Below are positions 1 to 10,375 of a stretch of 64,000 nt of DNA, one piece after another. The notes beneath the pieces are model-generated. The model was not told the DNA's origin. It saw only the letters and a program-made list of their open reading frames with translations, and ran no database searches. The position numbers and the translations under genes are program-made. Source of the DNA: Vicia villosa (taxonomy: Eukaryota > Streptophyta > Magnoliopsida > Fabales > Fabaceae); contig NC_081183.1 in NCBI RefSeq assembly GCF_029867415.1, forward strand, positions 143,731,097-143,795,096. Direction: 5' to 3'. Position 1 is the first letter of the stretch; the number at the start of each line of letters is the position of its first letter.

Positions 1-336
1 ATTCACAAACCTTCTCCCAAGCCACAGGGCTTTCCTGCTACCTATATTTTCTCCACTCCAAAGAAAGTTTCTACAAATTGCTTCCACTTGCTTGATTACT
101 TTCTTTGGCATGGGTAACACATGTATCCAGTAGGCAATCACATCAAACAACACGTTTCTAATCAATTAACACCTACCTGCAAAAATCAATAGTTTGGCAG
201 TCCAATGTCTTATTTTACTCACTATTTTGTCAATTAGGGGTTGGCACTGACATATGTTGAGTTTTCTGCTAGATAGTGGCACTCTCAAATATTTAAAAGG
301 AAGTTTTCCTCCAACAAAGTCAGTGGCACTCATGGG
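1..336 (-). pseudogene. LINE reverse-transcriptase fragment (minus strand), copy A
   Basis: Read on the minus strand, this stretch encodes the region that follows the catalytic core of plant L1-type reverse transcriptases. A GKLPFKYL-like segment, a KIRHW...LLIFAGR segment and a NFLWSG segment occur in order, as is usual for this family. The frame contains at least one stop (near 165). The fragment runs off the left edge of the window. The same sequence recurs at 25682-26017, where it continues into a zinc-binding RT C-terminal domain. It is therefore part of an old LINE that served as landing site for the plus-strand elements. Confidence 0.75.
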
Positions 337-397
337 CGGAGCCACTTAGAGGTGACATGGTTCAACTGTACCCCTTGGTTTTCTCAAAATACACCTA
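337..397 (+). other. Unidentified repeat fragment at the 5' edge of the plus-strand LINE
   Basis: The minus-strand LINE homology stops near GGGCGGAGCC, and the recognisable LINE ORF1 reading starts near 398. The bases between match neither. After the poly(A) end of the LINE in copy B (33492 onward) the text resumes with CCTATATTAG, which could continue this fragment (ACACCTA before, CCTATA after). I infer that the LINE jumped into another transposon here. The identity of that transposon is unknown. Confidence 0.3.
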
Positions 398-744
398 ATA
401 AAGTCAATATTGTTCCTTCCTTTTACGATTGTTTAGCGCCGCGAACTAATCGGGGTAAAGGAATCTCAGGATCGTCCAAAGAGGCAAAAGGAGAGTATGA
501 AGATATTTCGACCTGTTCTTGTCTCTTGGGTAATTCGATGACGGATTCAGAAGTGATTCGCTGTAATAGAAGGATTGTGATGAAAGATTCATATGTGGGA
601 AGAAAATTATGGGGCTCTATATCTCTGTTAGGGGTCACAAGCAGAGCAGATGATAGTAATTGTGTTAAGGAAATTGAGAGAATGGAGGCTAGAGATAAAG
701 ACAGAAAGAAGAATCAGAAGGTGGTCAAAAAGTCGTTGCCATGA
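398..744 (+). pseudogene. LINE ORF1, C-terminal remnant, copy A
   Basis: An open frame of about 115 residues ends with TGA overlapping the ATG of the next ORF (ATGA, 4-bp overlap at 741-744), the usual bicistronic layout of plant L1 elements. The tail is strongly basic (KDRKKNQKVVKKS). The nucleic-acid-binding N-terminal part expected for ORF1 is absent, so the element is 5'-truncated. The frame is open further upstream to 352, but that part appears to belong to another repeat. The identification rests on position and the overlap rather than on a recognised domain. Confidence 0.5.
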
Positions 745-2306
745 ATTTGTTATCTTTCAACATCAGAGGAGGAGGCAGCTCTGTGAAGAGGAAAAGGGTG
801 AGTTTTTTGATTAAATCGGGGAAGATAGACATTTGCTTCTTGCAAGAAACGAAGATGACCTCTTTTGATAATGATATGGATCATTCATTTTGGGGAAGCA
901 AAGACGTGGAGTGGTCTGCATCTCACTCTATTGGCGCATCTGGAGGTATGGTCATTCTTTGGAAGAAAGATTCTATTTTTGTCAATTACAGTTTTATAGG
1001 TAGAGGTTTTATTGGCATTAATTTTCTGTGGAAAGGAGATATATATAACCTGGTTAATGTGTACGCTCCGTCTAATGCGGTGGAGAGGAGGGTTTTGTGG
1101 AGTAGTTTAGTCGATAGGAGAAACAAATCGGGAGCGGGGGAATGGTTTGTAGCAGGGGATTTTAATGAGGTTAGCAGCAGGGAAGAAAGGAAGGGAGTAA
1201 GAGATAATTATAGTGGGAGAAACATGGAAGATTTTATGAGGTTCATCGACGACATGGAGTTGATTGGTTTGCCGTGTGTTGGAAACAAATTCACATGGTT
1301 CAAAGGTGATGGCACAGCGATGAGCCGCATTGACAGATTTCTAGTTTCAAGCAAAATTATAGATGAATGGAAAGTCATTGATCAAAGAGTTGGTGCTAGG
1401 GACATTTCTGACCATTGTCACATTTGGCTTAACGTAGGCAACATTGACTGGGGGCCAAAACCGTTCAGATTCAATAACGCTTGGTTTCATCATGATGGTT
1501 TCTTACCGTTTTTAGAAGAGGAATGGAATAAGCTTAAATTTGAAGGGAGAGGGGATTTTATTCTATATGAGAAGTTAAAAGGGCTGAAAGCTAGTATTAG
1601 AACTTGGAATAGACAAGTTTTTGGATGGATTGATTTGCAAGTCTCGGAAAAAGTGGATAACCTAAACGCACTGGATAGTCTTCTGGCAGAACATCACGGA
1701 GAAGACATAAAGAGTATGGTGGACGATAGGCATAATGTGAGCAAGGATATATGGAATTCGTTGAAGATGAAGGAAAGTATGCTGAGGTTGAAATCCAGAC
1801 AGTTATGGCTCAAGGAAGGTGATAAAAATTCTTCTTACTTTCATAATTCCTTGAAAGAAAGGAGAAGGAGGAATGCAATCACGGTTGTCACAGATCAAAA
1901 CGGTAGTGTGGATGGAGTGGCAGATGTTAAAAGAGTTGTTAAAGATCATTTTGAAGATTTTTATAAGGAGAAGAACCGGTCGAGGCCTACTCCGGTAGGG
2001 TTGGATTTTAGGAAGCTGCGCGAGGAAGACAGGACATGGATTGAACGACCTTTTTCAGAAGAAGAAATTAAAGCGGCTGTTTGGGATTGCAATGGTAACA
2101 AAAGTGCTGGACCAGATGGTTTCTCGTTAGAATTTTTTAAGAAATGCTAGAGGTTTATAAAGACGGATGTCATAAGGTTTGTGGAGGATTTCTATGATGA
2201 TGCTAAACTAACCAAAGCTTGCACCTCATCTTTTTTAGCTTTAATCCCGAAGATTAATAACCCGCAATCGCTCGGCGAATATAGGCCAATCTGCCTGGTT
2301 GGAAGC
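741..2306 (+). pseudogene. LINE ORF2: endonuclease and start of reverse transcriptase, copy A
   Basis: This is the start of an L1-type ORF2 protein. Residues 1-230 form an apurinic-type endonuclease: NIRGG near the start, QETK for the metal-binding glutamate, NVYAPS, GDFN, SRIDRFLVS and DISDHC are all in the expected order. The following linker reaches the RT start, with SAGPDG at about residue 455. A TAG at 2148-2150 interrupts KKC(W)RF, and RT sequence then continues in frame to YRPICLVGS, where the Ogre LTR enters at 2307. Nothing of this LINE is found on the far side of the Ogre in copy A. Copy B keeps the remainder. The protein is non-functional here because of the nonsense codon and the insertion. 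Confidence 0.9.
2302..2306. repeat. Target-site sequence GAAGC left of the Ogre, copy A
   Basis: These five bases precede the LTR terminus. In copy B the same five bases occur on both sides of the solo LTR, which proves they are the target-site duplication. In copy A the right-hand partner is missing because the right LTR is truncated. Confidence 0.85.
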
Positions 2307-2452
2307 TGTAGCGGGGAAAATCTGATATCGAAGCCATGGGATTGACTCGAATCAATATTCCGTTTTGAAATCGCCACCGCGCTTTATTTTTTCAAAGGAA
2401 AAGGGAAAAGAACGTAAAACCCAAAGTTTTGTTTTTAAAACAAGAAAGAGAA

Positions 2453-2520
2453 CTCAGGTTCGGGTGTTGATTATATGAGGGGAAGGTTTAAAGCACCCCT
2501 CATATCCGTGGTACTCCATG
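2453..2520 (-). promoter_or_regulatory. Conserved C-rich LTR module (possible RNA 3'-end region)
   Basis: In element orientation this stretch contains GGTGCTTTAAACCTTCCCC and then ACACCCGAACC. A closely similar arrangement (GGTGCCTTACACCTTCCC, then CCCCCCGAAC) lies at 12464-12508 in the otherwise different solo LTR nested in this element. Both are followed by a GGTGGCGA block a short way before the LTR end. The shared order suggests a conserved functional segment of Tat/Ogre LTRs. Its role in transcript end formation is inference. Confidence 0.4.
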
Positions 2521-4345
2521 GGAACCTTTTTGAAAATCTGTGTGTGTGCTAAAAAGGGTTTGTTTTATTTTTAAAAATAAGCTCGGCAAAGCGTTAAGCT
2601 TTGGGCCTACATACCTCCTCGGTGCAATGGAGAAGTCAGAGCTATTGTAGTTCCGCTTTTGGGAAAAACGTTTTAAAACGAATAAACACTTTGTTGTCGT
2701 TAGAGAGAAATACTCAGCCATTGATCTTGAGCATGAGAATAAACAAGTTCTTTGCATCGCAAATGAAAGAAGGGCGCCAACTCGGATAAAATCAACGAGT
2801 ATGCCACTAGCTCTCTCACGCGGAAAAGATCTCGTTATTATCAATCAATTTCAAAATCGTGGGGTATAACCACTCGTTTCGACAATTAACGGTGTCTAAA
2901 CTTTTGAAGAAAAGCCACTAAGGGCGAAAGATATTTTTAAGAAAAAGGTTTTGAAAAGGTTTGCAAACATAAGAATGTTTTGGAAAAAGAGAGAAGATTT
3001 TGAAAATTTAAGAATGGGAGGAGATGAAGAGGCTATCCTATTGCGCAAAATAAAAGCTAAGGAAAGAAACGATCTGACCGAAATAAGAAGCCAACACTTG
3101 ACATTAAGAGTCAATGTAGTTTTCCCATCCTTTGGATTTATCAATACCAATACATTAACACTTGGGGATTCAGATGAACTTATTGTCTTAGCACCACTTT
3201 TCATTAAGCACATTAAGATTCTGACGAAAATCGGGCAGAGTAACGGCTGTTTTCGGGTAAAATCCTTATATCAATGCCTTGGAATTAACCATCAAGGGCT
3301 TTCAAGGAAGTACCTGCACCCATAAACATACAACAAAACAATGCCAGACAGACAGAACAATCACAGGGTAGTAATAGAATGAGTCCAGAGGTACTAGGTC
3401 CATAAGTCCGAATCTCCAAAATGCTAGGGATAGTAACCGATAGTCCAAAGAGAGCCTTATGTATTTTTTAGATTTTTCGATTGCTTATTAGTGTTTTAGC
3501 CAAAAAAAGGTAAAGTATGGTCCAAGTGGACAAAAGAAAAATAACGGAAGCATAAACATATGTCCAAGTGGACAAAGAAAAAAAACGGCAGAAAGTAAAT
3601 ATGATGAAATGATAAAATAAAGCGATAAAGCTAGAAATATAAAGAGCGGTATAGTAAAGGTGCGGAAATTAAAGTTAGTTGTTAAATGTTAAAGATAACC
3701 ATCTTGAAACTTGTCAAGTATGTTATCAAAGTTAGTAGGAGATCGATGGTGAGTGAATGATGTACTCGGATTTAAATTCAATGGGGTTTATCAGAAGCTT
3801 GATAAAATCATAGCGACTACACGATAAAACCTCCACAAGTCTTAAATCAACCGCATACAATTCTCTTCCATATTTGATCTTTTTTATTCGGGACACGAAA
3901 TATTGCGCTATGTTAAGCAGATCGCCAAGTGATTTATGTAGAAATCACCCTACAACGAGGCCGGTCAAAACTTTATGTGCTAATGCATGCGAGAAGAACG
4001 ATATGTAGATCGTTTTCCGAAAGCAATACCGCACGAAAAGAAAAATGGTGAGTGATCTAGTCTTCACCAAGAATCCATAAGAATTCTCAAGGCATTAAGA
4101 CTTTCATCGACCAAAATAAAAAGAAATAAAAGATGGAACCACATTAAAGACTCCTTTCATCCATAATTTCAATCACTTAATATTGCGGATTTGGATTCTC
4201 ATCCTATCGACGCCCTAAGTCCATTGAAATTAGAGAGAAATTAGGCCTCTAACTTGTGATTCAAAGCAAATATCAAAAGAATGGAGTAGAAGATGAGTTA
4301 GAACCAAAAACAAGTCAAAAACCACAAAAATCAGCATTCTGCCCA

Positions 4346-4458
4346 GTGTAAATCGATTTGCACAGAGTGTAAATCGATTTGCATAACTCTGTTTTCAAAA
4401 TCTGCGCAGTTTTCAGTTGTGTAAATCGATTTGCACCAGATGTAAATCGATTTGCACA
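4346..4458. repeat. Cluster of four TGYAAATCGATTTGCA-type palindromes in the LTR
   Basis: Four near-identical copies of GTGTAAATCGATTTGCAC occur in two pairs separated by about 55 bp. Each is centred on ATCGAT and is close to a perfect inverted repeat. In element orientation the cluster lies downstream of the TATA motif, in the transcribed part of the LTR. The matching copies in the solo LTR are near 30028-30140. Confidence 0.8.
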
Positions 4459-4906
4459 ACACAGTTTTCAAAAAAACAGCAAATAAAGAGAAGAAAACTT
4501 GTTTAAACATAAAACCAAACACCTTGTGATCTTGGATCAATTTGTGCACGAAAATGTATCAAGTAAGCAAGCAAATCTCATCAATATAGCACCAAAGGTG
4601 CATCAAGCATCAACAAAAAAGGATCACATCTTGGATCATGAAAAGGATCTAGAATTTTACCAAATCTTCACAAACTTTGAATCTTCTTCAAGAACACACA
4701 ACCACAAGCCTTGATCTCTCACAATTGATGAAGAAACTAGTGTTTATGTTGAGGTTTAGCTCTAAATTAGTGAGGTTCAAGATGTGACTCACTAATTTGT
4801 GTGGAAGAGAAAGAGCTTTGAGTGATGGGTTTGGAAGAGGTGAGGAGAGAATTTGCAATAAGTTTCTTGGCTATCAAAGCTTGAAAAATGAAGAGGGGAG
4901 TGCCTC

Positions 4907-4914
4907 AATTTATA
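4907..4914 (-). promoter_or_regulatory. TATA box of the Ogre LTR promoter
   Basis: On the element strand the sequence reads CTATAAATTGAGGCACTCC, a good plant TATA box (TATAAATT) about 690 bp from the LTR 5' end. If it is used, U3 is about 0.7 kb and R plus U5 about 2.6 kb. The same motif is intact in the solo LTR at 30591-30598. Use of the box is inferred from sequence only. Confidence 0.5.
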
Positions 4915-5156
4915 GCACTTAGGCTTGGGAAATTTTGTGGCTTGGAGTTAGGATTGGAAAATAGAATTAGGCTTGGAAAAGTGATTTGGAGCCAAAAATG
5001 AAATCCAATGGTCTTGATGCAATCACATGAGGGTACATGATTAGATGATGTAGGAAATCAAATGTAAGAACCAAGTCATGCTTCCCATGCTTGCAAATGA
5101 TGTCAACACCTCAAAAAGCTGAAATTTGCCTTCATTTTTCCAAATTCGTGCTGGTG

Positions 5157-5340
5157 CAATCGATTTGCACATTATGCAAATCTATTTACATGGCTGAAAA
5201 AGGCAAAATCTGGAGCAAAAACAGTTATGCAAATCGATTGCTGTCTTATGCAAATCGATTTGCACTGATGGCAGAAGCAAATCTGGTGCAGAAACAGTTG
5301 TGTAAATCGATTTACACCTTATGCAAATCGATTTGCACAG
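5157..5340. repeat. Second cluster of ATCGAT-centred palindromes in LTR U3
   Basis: About six copies of GCAAATCGATTTGCA or degraded versions are packed into 180 bp, 250-430 bp upstream of the TATA motif on the element strand. The duplicate cluster in copy B is at about 30841-31024. The density and position are enhancer-like, but no binding factor can be named from sequence. Confidence 0.7.
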
Positions 5341-5600
5341 TGAAAATGTTGAAAAATGCTCCTTTGATGGGTATTTTGACTTGGTACCTACAAAACACAA
5401 ACATACAAGAGCACAAGGCAATATTTTTGGTATTTTGGTTAGTAAAGGAATATATACAAACTAAAACATGGGTGCTCGATGATTCCTTTGCAGATGAATT
5501 GAGCACAGCATTGCAAGTAGAGATCTAGGTTAAAACTTCTTGATTGATGATTGGTATGCAAATGATGCGTGATCTTAGGGTCAAAAATTGGGGTATGACA

Positions 5601-5613
5601 GATGCCCCTATTT
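5601..5613 (-). other. Polypurine tract next to the 3' LTR
   Basis: Immediately inside the 3' LTR the element strand reads AAATAGGGGCATC, then the LTR start TGTCATACC. The purine-rich AAATAGGGG core and its position fit the plus-strand primer of Ogre elements. Confidence 0.65.
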
Positions 5614-5759
5614 AAGTTTCTTCGATTTGGAGATACGATGATTGGAAATCTTCGTTTTGACAAAAATCGAAGAGACTTAAATATATAAAACACAATTTTT
5701 GATCCTAAGATGCAATGCAATGTTAATGAATGCATGTGATGATAATAAAGCATGACAAC

Positions 5760-6010
5760 ACTGGGGAGTAACAAGTTATCCACTGGGGAAAACAAATGTC
5801 TTGCTATAACTCCGCTGGGGAAACAAACGTCTTGCGAGTAGAAACTCCACTGGGGAAGGCAAGACTTTGTTGGAGAGACGAAACTTTGGTGGAGAAAGAA
5901 ACTTCTCTGGGGAAAACACTTCGCGTCAGAGAGGTTATAGCATCCTCTTTCATTGGGGATGAGAAAAGGGGATCATCCTCTTTCACTGGGGATGAGAAAA
6001 CATGCATCAG
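5760..6010 (-). repeat. Degenerate CACTGGGGA repeats in the Ogre 3' UTR
   Basis: The motif (C)ACTGGGGA followed by AAACAAA-like text recurs at irregular 30-60 bp spacing, and a GGGGATGAGAAAA block is repeated near 5955 and 5988. No coding sequence is credible here. The region lies between the integrase stop and the 3' LTR. Confidence 0.6.
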
Positions 6011-6019
6011 AATGCCAAT

Positions 6020-6720
6020 CTTCTGTTAACAGAAATCACACCATCGTACCACTGATAATATGAAGAGATGCACCGCCGTACCACTGACGATAACTCATAT
6101 CAACGTCCCACTGAAGGCACGAAGAGAGATATACCACCGTACCACTGATGATATAGAAAGAGATGATTCATCGACGTACCACTGACGATGAGAGAGATGT
6201 ACCGCCGTACCGCTGACGATAACACATACCAACGTTCTACTGAAGGCATGAAGAAATATACCACCGTACCACTGATGATATGAAGAGATCTACCACCGTA
6301 CCACTGATGATATGAAAAGAGATAATTCATCGACGTACCACTGACGATAACAAAATACACCAACGTTCCACTGAAGGTGAACTACCAACGTCCCACTGAA
6401 GGTAGAAAGAGATGTATCGCCGTACCACTAACGATAACACATACCAACGTTCCACTGAAGGTATTGGAGAGAAATACATCGACGTACCACTGACGATGAA
6501 GATAACAAAATACACCCACGTTCCACTGAAGGTGAACTACCAACGTCCCACTGGAGGTAGAAAGAGATGTATCGCCGTACCACTAACGATAACACATACC
6601 AACGTTCCTCTGAAGGTATTGGAGAGAAACACATCGACGTACCACTGACGATGAAGATAACAAAATACACCCACGTTCCACTGAAGGTGAACTACCAACG
6701 TCCCACTGGAGGTAGAAAGA
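6020..6720 (-). repeat. Minisatellite with 155-bp higher-order unit in the Ogre 3' UTR
   Basis: A 30-35 bp subunit with the core CGTACCACTGACGAT or CGTTCCACTGAAGG is repeated about 20 times. From 6381 the array settles into two almost identical 155-bp units (6381-6535 and 6536-6690) plus a partial third. Small ORFs across it are by-products of the periodicity. Tandem arrays in the 3' UTR are known for Ogre and have been linked to the birth of satellite DNA. Confidence 0.9.
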
Positions 6721-7343
6721 GATGGTGTACGAAGATGACATAATCAAGCATGTCCCAAGCTGAACACCAGGGCAGAAACTGCTATCAATCTTTTTATGGC
6801 TTCAGAATATATGCTGCCCAACACTAGGGAACATTGAAGCTAGGAGAACACAATGGTTGATTTCTACACCATATTTGTGCCAAGCCAAAGGTGCATTGAG
6901 CGGAATACATTCTTCTGCATATGAATACATCAACGTCCATTCCTTGTAATGCACTCATGAATCAAAGTAAAAATTCTTTTATAATTTTCAAAAGGATTTT
7001 GTTGAAATCAATTTTCTCTTTGTTTCAAAAATTACTATCAACAATAAATGACATTTTGAGAGATATGAAAGAAATAAGATTGCCAAATAAAAGGTAAAGG
7101 CTCAAACTTTTTTAATAGAATGGTAGCCTGCAAAAGGCAAGACCCCATGGATTATTACAAAGTTTGGAAAGTGGTAATTTTGTGGAAAAGGTACATTGAA
7201 ATGTAATGACCCCATCCTCTCTCTCAACTGGGAATTTCTGAGCAAAGGCTTCCGTTGAAAAGTGTTGAACTTCTTCATGATAAACAGATGACTACTGATG
7301 ATCAAGTCTTGTCTGATGTAGTTACTTGCCATGAATCCCTAAC
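6721..7343. other. Ogre 3' UTR, no gene seen
   Basis: This is non-coding sequence between the minisatellite and the hairpin repeats. No ORF on either strand resembles a known retrotransposon product. Confidence 0.6.
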
Positions 7344-7498
7344 TTTTGCCTGGACCGCCCTTTCGGGTTTTCAGTCCACCGGGTATTTTATTCTGTTTAT
7401 GTCTCTAATTTTTGCCTGGACCGCCCTTTCGGGTTTTCAATCCACCGAGACGCTCTTTTTTGCCTAAGCCGCCCTTTCGGGTTTTCGACTTAGCGAGC
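7344..7498 (-). repeat. Three hairpin repeats with GAAA tetraloop after integrase
   Basis: Three related units occupy 7351-7378, 7417-7444 and 7464-7493. On the element RNA strand each has an outer 7-bp stem, an AAAA-type bulge, then CCC-GAAA-GGG. The outer stems differ in sequence but remain paired: UGGACUG with CGGUCCA, UGGAUUG with CGGUCCA, and CUAAGUC with GGCUUAG. One change gives a G-U wobble that is allowed only on the element sense strand. The units start 15 bp downstream of the integrase stop, in the 3' UTR. Confidence 0.75.
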
Positions 7499-7512
7499 TG
7501 TTCTTTTATTAT

Positions 7513-8871
7513 TTAGGCGAAGTATTTCTTGACTACATCAGCATTCACGGGACGTGGGAGCTCTTCTCCATCCATAGTTGCAAGAATTAATGCACCTCCA
7601 GAGAAGGCTTTCTTAACAACATATGGTCCTTCAAAATTAGGAGTCCACTTGCCCCTTGAATCGGAGGTAAAAGACAAGATCCTTTTGAGCACGAGGTCGC
7701 CTTCTCTGAATACACGAGGTCGAACCTTCTTATCAAAAGCTTTCTTCATTCTTTTCTGGTACAACTGACCATGGCATAAAGCCGTCATTCTCTTTTCTTC
7801 TATCAAATTCAATTGATCAAACCTGCTCTGACACCATTCAGCCTCAGACAACTTGGTTTCCATTAAAATTCTCAATGATGGAATCTCAACCTCAACGGGG
7901 AGCACTGCTTCCATACCATAAACCAAAGAAAAGGGAGTTGCCCCTGTTGAAGTACGAACAGATGTACGGTACCCATGCAAAGCAAATGGGAGCATCTCAT
8001 GCCAGTCCTTGTACGTAACAACCATCTTTTGTACAATCTTCTTAATATTCTTATTTGCTGCTTCAACAGCTCCATTCATCTTTGGCCTATAAGGCGAAGA
8101 GTTGTGATGTTCAATTTTGAAACTTTCACACAGTTCTCTCATCATGCTGTTGTTCAGATTCGAGCCATTATCGGTAATGATCTTGCTCGGTACACGATAT
8201 CTGCAGATGATGTTGTTCTTGATAAATCTGACCACAACTTGCTTTGTCACATTAGCATATGAAGCAGCTTCTACCCACTTAGTAAAGTAATCGATTGCTA
8301 CCAGGATGAATCGATGTCCGTTCGAAGCCTTGGGTTCAATCATGCCAATCATATCAATACCCCACATAGAGAAAGGCCATGGAGAAGAAATGACATTGAG
8401 AAGTGTCGGAGGCACATGAATCTTGTCAGCATACACTTGACATTTGTGACACTTCTTTACAAATTTGTAGCAATCAGATTCCATTGTCAGCCAATAGTAA
8501 CCTGCTCTAAGCATCTTTTTAGCCATCGAATGTCCATTGGCATGGGTACCAAAAGAACCTTCATGGATTTCATGCATCAACATGTCTGCTTCGTGTCTAT
8601 CCACGCATCTGAGCAAAACCATGTCATAATTCCTTTTATACAAAACATCAGCATTGATGAAGAAACTGCCAGCCAATCTCCTCAAAGTTTTCTTATCTTT
8701 ATTTGATGCCCCAAGTGGGTACTCTTGAGTCTGAAGGAAGTGCTTAATATCGAAATACCAAGGCTTTTCATCTGTTGCTTCCTCTACTGCAAATACATGA
8801 GCAGGTCTATCAAGACGCCTGATTGTAATTTGAGGTTCCTCATTATGGAAATTCACCTTGTACATGGAAGA
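7513..8871 (-). pseudogene. Ogre integrase (pol 3' part, cut off by the nested LTR)
   Basis: Read from 8866 downward, the protein starts at MYKVNF, which was once continuous with RNase H. It contains an HHCC zinc region (histidines in HEIHEG...HANGH, cysteines in KKCHKC), then the DDE core (GIDMIG, ITDNGS, and the glutamate in NGAVEAANK) and a chromodomain-less C-terminal tail with GPYVVKK, ending at the stop at 7513. The integrase part itself is free of stops. It is separated from its promoter-proximal half by a 3.75-kb solo LTR, so no full polyprotein can be made. Confidence 0.93.
8867..8871. repeat. TSD GAAGA, left copy, nested solo LTR
   Basis: GAAGA immediately precedes the TGTCATACC terminus and is repeated at 12627-12631 after the TATTACA terminus. 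Confidence 0.92.
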
Positions 8872-10289
8872 TGTCATACCCCAAAATTTGCCCATACCAT
8901 TTCTCATATGCAATCTAAAATTCAAGACTCAAAAGCAAATTCTCCTAAACGATGAACTCCTGAACTAGGGTTGTGCTTTCTCTGAAGAAAATCAATGAAT
9001 TAAAGGTTCAAATACATCCCATATAGCTTATGATGTTCCAAACTATCTCCATGACAAAAGTCAAGCTCTAATTCAAAAGGTTGGTCATTCAATTGCTCAG
9101 AAAAGTCAATAATCGACTGGTCGACCTAAAAGTCAACTGTGGTCAAAATACAATCAAAACTTCTGATTTTTGGGTCAATATCAATATTTCGGTGTTAGAC
9201 GCATCATTTGATCAAAGGTTGATCATGATCCATCAAGAAAATATCATAAATCCACAAAATGACAAGTCGGTTCAAACTTGAAAAATACATAAGTGTCAAT
9301 TCAAAGAATTTAGAGATTATTCACTAATGGGCCTACCTTTGGAATACTAAATTGGCCCATGACTTAAACCCATCATTCTATTCTTATGATATTTATTTTA
9401 AATTTATTCATTTAAATATAAAATAAATTATTAAAAATATGAGATAAAAGGGGATTAAACAAAAGGGCTAAATATTTGGTTTTAAAAAGGAAGGAATCGT
9501 GTGAAATTGGAAGATCAAAGACCAAAATAGAAAAATCCCATATGATTCTGAAATCAAATCTCAATAATGGAAAATGACATAAATTTGATTCAATTTTGTG
9601 AAACCTAATGGAAGGCATACATATAAACAAAAACGCAAACGTGAAAAAGGGGAATAGGGGCAGTCGGGAAATTGATAAGGATTGCAGATTCAAGAGTCAG
9701 TCACAAAAACTCCAAAATTCAAGAATAAAACTGGAGTTCGGTTTTGAGGATAGGGACGAATTCAACGAGTTTTGAAGGCTCTTACACACTCCCAGCAAAC
9801 TCCTGAAGCGGCACAGACTGTTACCAAGCCATGTGGTGTTCATAATCATCAACAATTGTTGTCACGGTTTGTATCTTCAAACTTAAATCTAATTTCATGA
9901 ATTTTTGCATTATTAGTAGAATTCGATTGCGTAGTTGTGTTGCTGCTGATGTTTATGACGTGTGTGTTTGGTTTAATTCGAGTTTCGGCCTAGGAATCGC
10001 ATATTGCCATTGCTAGGGTTTCGACTTCATCGTTTGGGGAATATTGTTAGAAACAATCTTAAGCCAAATTAAGGTGTTCATCGGATTCGCATGGCTGTTT
10101 ACAGTCGATCTGGGTTATTTTTGTGCATTGTTGTTGATTGTCTTATAGGAACTGATGAAGACGGCAGGATCGGCCATGGATGCTCGCGCAAGGACAGGGA
10201 TGAACAGTGAACGCGCGCTGTGTTTTTTTTAATTCTGATTGATTTGTTTTTTTTATATGTTAAACGTTGGTTATCACATAAACATCGTA

Positions 10290-10375
10290 GGCGACTTGTC
10301 CCAGCGGAGATAGCATTCACGCAGCATTACCATGTGCAAGGACATGAGTTCGACTCTTGTCTCTTGCATAGTATT
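10290..10375 (+). other. tRNA-like Pol III promoter module inside the solo LTR
   Basis: A TGTCCCAGCGG stretch (10297-10307) matches the A-box consensus with one mismatch. GAGTTCGACTC (10346-10356) contains a perfect GWTCRANNC B-box, with spacing of about 38 bp. The B-box sits in a hairpin (GACATGAG against CTCTTGTC). This could be a tRNA-derived fragment or SINE head captured by the LTR, or chance. Confidence 0.35.

Larger units (their letters stand above)
2307..5600 (-). repeat. Ogre 3' LTR (complete), copy A
   Basis: The LTR is 3294 bp. In element orientation it starts TGTCATACCCC and ends CCCCGCTACA, so it has TG...CA termini. It differs from the solo LTR of copy B at about 13 sites by eye. 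Its right edge (element 3' end) joins LINE sequence at the GAAGC target site, and its left edge (element 5' side) joins the polypurine tract. No long ORF inside it is credible. It contains a TATA motif, two clusters of palindromes and a conserved C-rich module near its 3' end, described separately. Confidence 0.95.

Noticed and set aside
352..397. Upstream part of the ORF starting MTWFNCTPW as LINE ORF1 N-terminus
   Set aside because: The bases look like another repeat (GGGCGGAGCC...) that may resume after the LINE poly(A); open by chance.
2500..3325. ORFs at 2500-2844, 2896-3213 and 2951-3325, duplicated at 28135-29008
   Set aside because: Conserved only because the LTR is duplicated; opposite strands both open, no domain, inside the LTR.
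4331..4549. ORFs within the Ogre LTR rich in ANRF/KSIYT or QIDLH phrases (also 5091-5528 and 30775-31212)
   Set aside because: They only translate the palindromic ATCGAT repeats and occur on both strands; no coding signature.
6100..6670. Repetitive ORFs in the 6.1-6.7 kb region (SGTSMN.., VERWYV..)
   Set aside because: By-products of the minisatellite period; they lie in the Ogre 3' UTR.
6020..6720. CRISPR-like array
   Set aside because: Regular repeats but no unique spacers; the genome is a plant and the array is a minisatellite.
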